From Bacillota bacterium (GTDB lineage: Bacteria > Bacillota > Clostridia > Oscillospirales > Oscillospiraceae), in contig JAGFXS010000009.1 in assembly GCA_017861415.1 (NCBI GenBank), positions 1 through 16,118 of the forward strand: a DNA stretch of 16,118 nucleotides. The letters are read 5' to 3'. The notes under the pieces are model-generated. The model was given only the letters and a program-made list of their open reading frames with translations, made no database searches and was not told the DNA's origin. Of this stretch, positions 1 to 4,945 are shown in pieces (position 1 is the stretch's first letter; each line of letters starts with the position of its first letter). The translations under genes were made by a program, and so were the position numbers.

Positions 1-834
1 CTCTGCAACAGAAGCCTTGGTAATCTCGAACTTCTCCATTAGCTGGGCGGCTTCCGGAATGTTATTGTTCACATAGTCCATAGAGGCGTGGTACTCTTCT
101 AGGAATCGGGCGACGGCTTCGGGGTGTGACTCCAGAAAGCTCCGCTGGGCAACCAAAACGCCAGTGATAAGCTGGCTGTCTTCCGTCTGGGAAGACCAGA
201 CCTCGGTGAGGCTGAGTGCCTGCCTGAGGGAATTGCCAAGCTGGAGCTGTGCGGCGGAGACGTAGGGCTGGGGCAGCATAGCCACGCCGCCGCCCTGAGC
301 CAGCTGAGCCACCACTTCTGCAGGCTCACTCTTCCACTGGATATCCACGTCGGTATCCGGATTCAGCCCCTGAGACTCCAAAATAGACCGCAGGGTGTAT
401 TCAGGCACGGAGCCCTTCCCCGTGGCGTAGATCGTTTTTCCGGCCAAATCGGCAACGGACTGTACGGTATCGCCCATTTCCACGATATAGAGAACCCCCA
501 GAGTGTTGACAGCCACTACCTGAAGGGCGCCTTCTGTTCGCTGATAGAGCACCGCGGCAAGATTGGCGGGTATGGCTGCCATGTCCAGCTCACCCTGAAT
601 CAAAAGTGGTGTCAGAACGTCGGCGGAGCCGGCCAGGGTGAAGTCGTAGTCGTTGGCGGTATCTCCCGTCTCGTCTTGTTCCATGAGATAGGCCATGCCC
701 ATGGCGGTGGGGCCGGTGAGGGCGCCCATGCGGATAGTGACGGCCTCCTCTACGGGGGCTTGCGGCTGGCAACCTGCGAGTGCAAGGACGCTCAGCAGCA
801 GAATAAGACAAAAAACGCCAAGTCGTCTCTTCAT
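1..834 (-). CDS. ABC transporter substrate-binding lipoprotein (partial, C-terminus missing)
   Basis: The frame is open from an ATG at 834 to the window edge (278 codons, no stop). The N-terminus is a lipoprotein signal: basic MKRR, a hydrophobic stretch rich in Leu, Val and Ala, then the lipobox LAGC with Cys22 as the lipidated residue. The mature part resembles the SsuA/TauA/ThiY (NMT1-like) periplasmic-binding family: a first strand followed by GPTAMGMAYLM, then a segment GELDMAAIPANLAAVLY typical of these binding proteins, and VADLAGKTIYATGKGS. It should be tethered outside the membrane and deliver a small ligand to an ABC permease, probably encoded to the left. The start has AAAGGAG about 10 nt upstream. 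Only 22 bp separate it from the nadA stop on the same strand, so it is probably the distal gene of the NAD operon. The ligand cannot be read from sequence; niacin or a related precursor is only a context-based guess. Confidence 0.85.
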   Translation of the reverse strand, partial: MKRRLGVFCLILLLSVLALAGCQPQAPVEEAVTIRMGALTGPTAMGMAYLMEQDETGDTANDYDFTLAGSADVLTPLLIQGELDMAAIPANLAAVLYQRTEGALQVVAVNTLGVLYIVEMGDTVQSVADLAGKTIYATGKGSVPEYTLRSILESQGLNPDTDVDIQWKSEPAEVVAQLAQGGGVAMLPQPYVSAAQLQLGNSLRQALSLTEVWSSQTEDSQLITGVLVAQRSFLESHPEAVARFLEEYHASMDYVNNNIPEAAQLMEKFEITKASVAE

Positions 835-856
835 TGGTGGAATGCTCCTTTCAAAA

Positions 857-1774
857 TCAGCCGCCCAAGCGGATCATCTCATCAATACAACGCCGTGCGC
901 CAATCATAACCTCTTGGGAGAGGGTGATTTCCTCGCCGCCGGTCCCGTTTACACAGTGGTATACGTCCATGAGAGTGGTCTTTTTCATCTCAGGGCAAAG
1001 GAGAGCGCCGGAGAGATGATAGAACTTTTTATCCGGCTGGGAGAATTGCAGATGCTCCACGATGCTGATCTCTGTGCCGATGATGAAAGATTCGGCGGAA
1101 GAATCCTGGGCGTAGGCCATAATGCCGGTGGTGGAGCCCACATAATCGGCCAGAGCGGCTACTTCAGGCGGGCATTCGGGATGTACCAGGAACAGGGCAC
1201 CGGGATGGGCGGCTCTGGCTCGCTCCACATCCAAAACGGTCATGGCAGCGTGGTAGGGGCAGCCGCCGTCTAGATAGCGAACATTCTTCTCGGGTAGCTT
1301 GTCTGCCACATACTGAGCCAGATTTTGATCGGGGATAAAGAGAATGTCCTTTTGGGGGAGCTTTTTGCAGATTTCCACAGCGGAGGAGGAGGTGACGCAG
1401 ACGTCGCAGACGGTTTTCAGTTCCGAGGTGGTGTTTATGTAGCAGACCACGGCATGTCCGGGGTAGTCGGTTTTCACAGATTCGATCATGGCCTTATCCA
1501 TCTGGTCTGCCATGGGGCAACCTGCGTCGGCATTGGCCAAATAGACACGTTTCTCGGGAGAGAGTACCTTGGCGGTCTCCGCCATAAAGCGCACGCCGCA
1601 CATGAGGATGCTCTGCTGGGGGGCACGGCTTGCCTCAATGGAAAGGCCGTAGGAGTCGCCCACAAAGTCGGCTACTTCCAGAATTTCCTGCCCTTGATAG
1701 GCGTGGGCAATGATGCAGATATCGCGCTCTTTTTTCAGCCGGAGTATTTCCGCCTGAATGTCCAAAATGGTCAT
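857..1774 (-). CDS. nadA: Quinolinate synthase NadA
   Basis: NadA condenses iminoaspartate with dihydroxyacetone phosphate to give quinolinate, the second step of de novo NAD synthesis in the cytoplasm, using an oxygen-sensitive [4Fe-4S] cluster. The 305-residue protein has the expected cluster cysteines: Cys59 in MCGVRFMAET, Cys172 in GGCPYH and Cys260 in LLCPEMKKTTL. Other family segments are HAYQGQEI near residue 24, GDSYGLS near 40, NADAGCPMAD near 81 and VHPECPPEV near 197. The length is at the short end of the family. The ATG at 1774 follows AAGGAGGT at a spacing of about 10 nt. It lies 64 bp after niaR and 22 bp before the lipoprotein gene. No nifS-type desulfurase, often linked to nad operons in Firmicutes, is present in the window. 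Confidence 0.97.
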   Translation of the reverse strand: MTILDIQAEILRLKKERDICIIAHAYQGQEILEVADFVGDSYGLSIEASRAPQQSILMCGVRFMAETAKVLSPEKRVYLANADAGCPMADQMDKAMIESVKTDYPGHAVVCYINTTSELKTVCDVCVTSSSAVEICKKLPQKDILFIPDQNLAQYVADKLPEKNVRYLDGGCPYHAAMTVLDVERARAAHPGALFLVHPECPPEVAALADYVGSTTGIMAYAQDSSAESFIIGTEISIVEHLQFSQPDKKFYHLSGALLCPEMKKTTLMDVYHCVNGTGGEEITLSQEVMIGARRCIDEMIRLGG

Positions 1775-1838
1775 GGGTAATAGTACCTCCTTGATTGTTA
1801 GGGGGGATCTTGGGAAAGCAAGTTGCCTTTTGGGGGTG

Positions 1839-2378
1839 TTATTCCTCCAGGGAGTAGCGCTCCCAGGGGCTCAAAGGGGCAAGAAAACCGTGTTCTTCCA
1901 AGGCCTTTTCGATGAGATCCAGCCGTTCCTCGCTCATGGCCTCCACCAGATGGTAATGATACCCGCCGGTGGCGTTGCTGAGATGTCGGGACTGTCCCGA
2001 CCGCAGAGCGGTAATATACTCTTGGACGTCCTGGCGTGAGCTAATATTCATCTCCGCTGTTACTCGCCCATAAAATTTATGGCTTATGCTGACATTCTGG
2101 ATCCGGCCACCCAGATCCACAATGAGAGTCAGCTCCTCTTCCGCGGTCTCGTCCGTATGGCGGACCTTAAACTCGCGGGAATAGGTGGTCTCCAGCTGGA
2201 GGAGATAGCCCCGGTAGGTGGAGATAATATTGGGGTGGGCCACTCGAATCACCGCCAAATCTTGCACAATGACCTGCCGACTCACCCCAAAACGGGTGGC
2301 GAGATCCTTTGCGGCGATGGGAGCGTCTGTTTCTTTAAGCAGCTTGAGGATGCTGCGTCTTCGTTCCGATACAGTCAA
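1839..2378 (-). CDS. niaR: NAD biosynthesis transcriptional repressor NiaR (YrxA type, HTH plus 3H domain)
   Basis: The 179-residue protein has an N-terminal winged helix-turn-helix (about residues 5-60; helix region DLATRFGVSRQVIVQDLAVIR) and a C-terminal 3H domain (about 70-168). The metal-binding pattern described for the Thermotoga NiaR homologue is recognisable by spacing: His74, Glu82, then His141 and His143 in GGYHYH. In this family niacin acts as co-repressor and the targets are NAD synthesis and niacin uptake genes. The start codon is TTG at 2378, supported by AAAGGAGG with a 6-nt gap; no better in-frame ATG lies nearby. It sits 28 bp after nadC and 64 bp before nadA, inside the operon it presumably controls, which implies autoregulation. 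The pathway-specific assignment rests on domain structure plus context and is strong. Confidence 0.93.
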   Translation of the reverse strand: MTVSERRRSILKLLKETDAPIAAKDLATRFGVSRQVIVQDLAVIRVAHPNIISTYRGYLLQLETTYSREFKVRHTDETAEEELTLIVDLGGRIQNVSISHKFYGRVTAEMNISSRQDVQEYITALRSGQSRHLSNATGGYHYHLVEAMSEERLDLIEKALEEHGFLAPLSPWERYSLEE

Positions 2379-2406
2379 GGTGAGCCTCCTTTCAAGGGGC
2401 TGGGGA

Positions 2407-3258
2407 TTACAAGGGCTGGAGGTTTTTCATAGAGATGTCCAGAATGGGGGCAGAGTGGGTGACGGCACCGCTGGAGACAAAATCGACCCCCAGATCGCGC
2501 AGCCTTGCTAGGTTTTCAAGGGTGACATTTCCGGAGCATTCCGTCTGAGCCCTCCCGCCGATCATTGACAGGGCCTTCTTCATATCCTCCATGGACATGT
2601 TGTCTAGCATGATAATGTCGGCGCCGGCCTCCACAGCCTCACGGACCTGATCTAAGGTTTCCGTCTCCACTTCGATTTTACGAACAAAGGGGACATAAGC
2701 CTTTGCCTGAGAAACAGCCTGGGTAATCCCCCCTGCGGCGGCAATGTGGTTGTCCTTGAGCATCACACCGTCGGAGAGATTGTATCGGTGGTTAGAGCCG
2801 CCCCCCACCTTCACAGCGTATTTTTCAAAAATACGGTTATTGGGGGTGGTTTTTCTGGTATCCAGCAAAACTGTCTTGCTGCCCTCTAACACGGTGGCCA
2901 TTTTTCGGGTGTAAGTGGCGATGCCGCTCATGCGTTGCAGATAATTAAGGGCAACCCGCTCGCCGGAGAGAAGTACACGGATATCCCCGGTGACGGTGGC
3001 CATACGCTGGCCTTTTGTCACCTGATCGCCGTCCTTGTAGGTAAAGAAGATCTGAGTATCCGGGTCCAGCAGCTGAAAGACCCGGGCAAAGATAGGCAGT
3101 CCGGCCACAACGCCATCCTCCTTGCAGATCAGCTCCACACGGCCCAGTTTTGCGGTGGGCATCACGGCGTTGGTGGAGACATCCTCCTGGGAGATATCCT
3201 CCTTGAGGGCGAGGCGGATCAGGTCGTCGGCCTGAAGAATCATGGTAATCTCATTCAT
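2407..3258 (-). CDS. nadC: Nicotinate-nucleotide pyrophosphorylase (quinolinate phosphoribosyltransferase) NadC
   Basis: NadC converts quinolinate and PRPP into nicotinate mononucleotide, CO2 and pyrophosphate. The protein is 283 residues, normal for the family. Visible motifs are TRKTTP (134-139), GGGSNHR (152-158), LKDNHI (167-172), KIEVETE (194-200), IIMLDN (215-220), ECSGNV (240-245) and SSGAVTHS (262-269), which together form the PRPP and quinolinate binding barrel. The chosen start is the ATG at 3258; an upstream extension of the frame to 3417 would run through nadB and lacks family similarity. This start overlaps the last 8 nt of nadB, so the two are likely translationally coupled. An AAGGA lies about 12 nt upstream, a weak ribosome site that fits coupling. 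Confidence 0.97.
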   Translation of the reverse strand: MNEITMILQADDLIRLALKEDISQEDVSTNAVMPTAKLGRVELICKEDGVVAGLPIFARVFQLLDPDTQIFFTYKDGDQVTKGQRMATVTGDIRVLLSGERVALNYLQRMSGIATYTRKMATVLEGSKTVLLDTRKTTPNNRIFEKYAVKVGGGSNHRYNLSDGVMLKDNHIAAAGGITQAVSQAKAYVPFVRKIEVETETLDQVREAVEAGADIIMLDNMSMEDMKKALSMIGGRAQTECSGNVTLENLARLRDLGVDFVSSGAVTHSAPILDISMKNLQPL

Positions 3259-4543
3259 GGTGATCTCTCGTCCTTTCAATTGCAGTGAGGAGAGTTTCCC
3301 GGTAGCCGGCAAACAGGGCGTCCATGTCCCCATAGGCGGACAGATCTGGTGAGAGGCCCGGGCAGCCGCCCACATGGCTCTGCCCAAAGGTAATATCTTC
3401 GGCGGCACGACGGGCAAACACTAAGGACTCCAACAGGGAGTTGCTGGCCAGTCGATTGCGTCCGTGGACACCGTTACAGCTGGTCTCGCCGCAGGCGTAC
3501 AGACCCTTCATGGAGGTTTGGCTGGAAAGGTTTACTTTAATGCCTCCCATGAAATAGTGCTGGGCAGGCACTACGGGGATTGGCTCCTCCAGCACGTTGA
3601 TGCCCTTGCTTAGGCAGTGCTGATAGATGTTGGGGAAGTGGGAAAGGATGATATCCTCGCCTAGGGGACGCATATCCTCCCAGACGTAAGAAGTGCCGTC
3701 CTTCTCCATCTGCTGGAAGATCACCTGGGTGAGCTTGTCCCTGGGGAGAAGCTCATCAGTAAAGCGTTCCATGTTCTTGTTGTAGAGCAGGGCGCCCTCG
3801 CCACGGACAGATTCCGAGATGAGGAAGCTCCGGCCCGGCTGCTGGGTGTAGAGTGTAGTGGGGTGAATCTGAATATAGTCCAGATGCTCCACCTCGACAT
3901 CATGCTTCATGGCGATGGCCAAGGCATCTCCGGTGATATGGGAGAAGTTGGTTGTATGGGTGTAGAGTCCGCCTAGACCGCCGCAGCAAAGCACTACGAT
4001 GGGAGCGCGAAGTACCTCCAGCTCGCCTTGGGGGGTGGAGACGATTAGGCCCCCGCAGCGCTTGCCGTCGGTGAGAAGGTCAAGCATGGTGACATGCTCC
4101 CGAATGGTGACGTTGGGTAAAGCCCAAACATCCCGCAGTAAGGAGCAGGTAATCTCCTGACCGGTAATATCCTTGTGATAGAGAATGCGAGGCCGGGTGT
4201 GGGCGCCCTCCCTGGTAAAGGCCAAGCTTCCGTCGCCTTCTCGCTCGAAACGAACGCCACGGGCCAGTAGATCCGTCACTACATGACCGGAGGACCGTAT
4301 CATCTGATCCACCGCAAGACGATCATTTTCATAATGGCCAGCTTTGAGGGTGTCCTCAAAAAAATCTGTATAGTCTTCCTCGCCGCGCAGGACGCAGATG
4401 CCCCCCTGGGCCAGATAGGAGTCGGACTCGTCTGCCTTCTTCTTGGTGAGCAGCTGCACCCGCAGCTGGGGTGGCAGGTTTAAAGCACAGTAAAGCCCTG
4501 CCGCGCCGGTTCCGACAATAATTACGTCACAGTCATAATGCAT
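3251..4543 (-). CDS. nadB: L-aspartate oxidase NadB (short form)
   Basis: NadB oxidises L-aspartate to iminoaspartate with FAD, the first step of de novo NAD synthesis. The 430-residue protein opens with the dinucleotide fold GTGAAG (11-16), continues with SYLAQGGI (42-49), the family segment HPTTLY (227-232), SESVRGEGA (243-251), HYFMGGI (329-335) and the FAD-binding segment GVHGRNRLASNSLLESLVF (358-376). After the last motif only about 50 residues remain, whereas E. coli NadB has roughly 140 more, so the C-terminal helical domain is largely absent; short forms occur in Clostridia. The ATG at 4543 is preferred over an upstream in-frame extension to 4711 because the protein then begins MHYDCDVIIVGTG directly at the first beta strand. 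It is the first gene of the operon, with a long structured leader upstream. Confidence 0.96.
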   Translation of the reverse strand: MHYDCDVIIVGTGAAGLYCALNLPPQLRVQLLTKKKADESDSYLAQGGICVLRGEEDYTDFFEDTLKAGHYENDRLAVDQMIRSSGHVVTDLLARGVRFEREGDGSLAFTREGAHTRPRILYHKDITGQEITCSLLRDVWALPNVTIREHVTMLDLLTDGKRCGGLIVSTPQGELEVLRAPIVVLCCGGLGGLYTHTTNFSHITGDALAIAMKHDVEVEHLDYIQIHPTTLYTQQPGRSFLISESVRGEGALLYNKNMERFTDELLPRDKLTQVIFQQMEKDGTSYVWEDMRPLGEDIILSHFPNIYQHCLSKGINVLEEPIPVVPAQHYFMGGIKVNLSSQTSMKGLYACGETSCNGVHGRNRLASNSLLESLVFARRAAEDITFGQSHVGGCPGLSPDLSAYGDMDALFAGYRETLLTAIERTRDHHE

Positions 4544-4583
4544 GATGTCATCTCTCTTATATGTTGATTTAACAGTCTTTGGC

Positions 4584-4763
4584 AGGAGACCATGTCCTCT
4601 GAAATGACTGCCGCGGGGGAACAGGTTGTCCCCTTGCCCTTTGACACACCCCAGTGTGTACAAAGGGCAGGCGATGCCTGCCCTCATCTGTTTTGAGTCA
4701 ATTTTAACCAATGCTTTCCGCGGTGAGGGGATTCCGCCGAGACTATGCCGGAGAGCAGCGGCA
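4584..4763 (-). ncRNA. Structured 5' leader of nadB with overlapping hairpins (uncharacterised)
   Basis: Reading the transcript toward nadB, the following can pair. TGCCG with CGGCA (4763-4759 with 4750-4746). A perfect 8-bp stem GGGCAGGC/GCCTGCCC with a 3-nt loop (4683-4665), followed by TTTGT. A 15-bp stem of TGCCC-TTTG and ACACAC against GTGTGT and CAAAGGGCA with a 4-nt loop and one bulged base (4669-4635). A 7-bp stem GGGGACA/TGTCCCC-like with one bulge (4633-4616). A smaller hairpin AGAGGAC/GTCTCCT with one mismatch (4600-4584). The second and third stems share TGCCC at 4669-4665 and exclude each other. This could be a regulatory RNA, a NiaR operator, or a REP-like palindromic repeat. 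I do not recognise a named RNA family. Confidence 0.5.
4644..4659. promoter_or_regulatory. Perfect inverted repeat ACACAC-4-GTGTGT in the nadB leader, possible NiaR operator
   Basis: ACACAC (4644-4649) and GTGTGT (4654-4659) flank CCCA. A repressor of the NiaR family is encoded in the operon and is expected to bind a short palindrome near nadB. This is the cleanest short dyad in the leader, but it lies about 130 bp downstream of the predicted start site, so it would act as a roadblock rather than by blocking RNA polymerase binding. It is also the tip of the large hairpin, so a role in RNA is equally possible. Confidence 0.3.
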
Positions 4764-4792
4764 ATACTAAAGGGACTCTATTTGTGACCCCA

Positions 4793-4821
4793 AGTATAAC
4801 ATAGGCAATGTCAGTTGACAA
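4793..4821 (-). promoter_or_regulatory. Promoter of the nadB operon
   Basis: On the minus strand the sequence reads TTGTCA (4821-4816), a 17-nt spacer, then TATACT (4798-4793). Each hexamer differs from the sigma-A consensus by one base and the spacing is ideal. Transcription should begin near 4786, giving a leader of about 240 nt before the nadB ATG. No other candidate of this quality lies nearer the gene. Confidence 0.75.
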
Positions 4822-4841
4822 GACACTTATCAAGCCAACTG
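4812..4841. repeat. Inverted repeat over the nadB -35 element
   Basis: CAGTTG (4812-4817) and CAACTG (4836-4841) are perfect 6-bp arms 18 bp apart, with CAAG in both half-regions. The left arm covers part of the predicted -35 (4816-4821). The placement suits a repressor that occludes the promoter, so it is a second candidate NiaR operator. The arms are short and may be chance. Confidence 0.3.
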
Positions 4842-4880
4842 TAAAAATTGTTGTATTGCGGCATATCCTGTCATTGCTCA

Positions 4881-4909
4881 TTGTCAAAAAAAGCTTAATG
4901 TGGTACAAT
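4881..4909 (+). promoter_or_regulatory. Promoter of pcrA
   Basis: TTGTCA (4881-4886), a 17-nt spacer and TACAAT (4904-4909), preceded by TG one base upstream of the -10 (extended -10 form). Transcription should start near 4916, which places translation starts before this point out of play and supports the ATG at 4946 for pcrA. Confidence 0.75.
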
Positions 4910-4921
4910 TTAAGCTTAATG
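4891..4921 (+). repeat. 10-bp direct repeat flanking the pcrA -10
   Basis: AAGCTTAATG occurs at 4891-4900 and again at 4912-4921, a 21-bp period equal to two helical turns, with the TACAAT -10 between the copies. The second copy is part of the palindrome TTAAGCTTAA (4910-4919). The geometry suggests an operator bound on one face of the DNA. It does not match the Firmicute LexA box. Confidence 0.6.
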
Positions 4922-4945
4922 ATTGAGGAAGGCTCTGGTGAGGAC

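Larger units (their letters stand above)
4544..4945. other. Divergent regulatory region between nadB and pcrA (402 bp, no gene)
   Basis: This stretch holds two opposing sigma-A type promoters (4793-4821 minus and 4881-4909 plus), the nadB leader with several hairpins (4584-4763), an inverted repeat over the nadB -35 (4812-4841), and a direct repeat over the pcrA -10 (4891-4921). Reading frames that cross it, such as N-terminal extensions of nadB and pcrA, are not convincing as coding sequence. Its base composition is visibly richer in A+T around the promoters than the flanking genes. Confidence 0.8.

Noticed and set aside
1325..1780. Open frame of 151 codons on the plus strand opposite nadA
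   Set aside because: Shadow of nadA, whose cysteine motifs are clear in the other strand.
1775..1838. Regulatory hairpin between niaR and nadA (AAAGGCAA against TTGCTTT)
   Set aside because: The stem is short and bulged with no T run; it may affect mRNA processing but is too weak to call.
4544..4711. N-terminal extension of the NadB frame to 4711
   Set aside because: The added 56 residues are encoded by the hairpin-rich leader and come before the natural first beta strand of the FAD fold; the ATG at 4543 fits the family.
4808..4945. N-terminal extension of the PcrA frame to 4808
   Set aside because: The predicted promoter (4881-4909) would lie inside the coding region, and the extra residues have no similarity to helicases.
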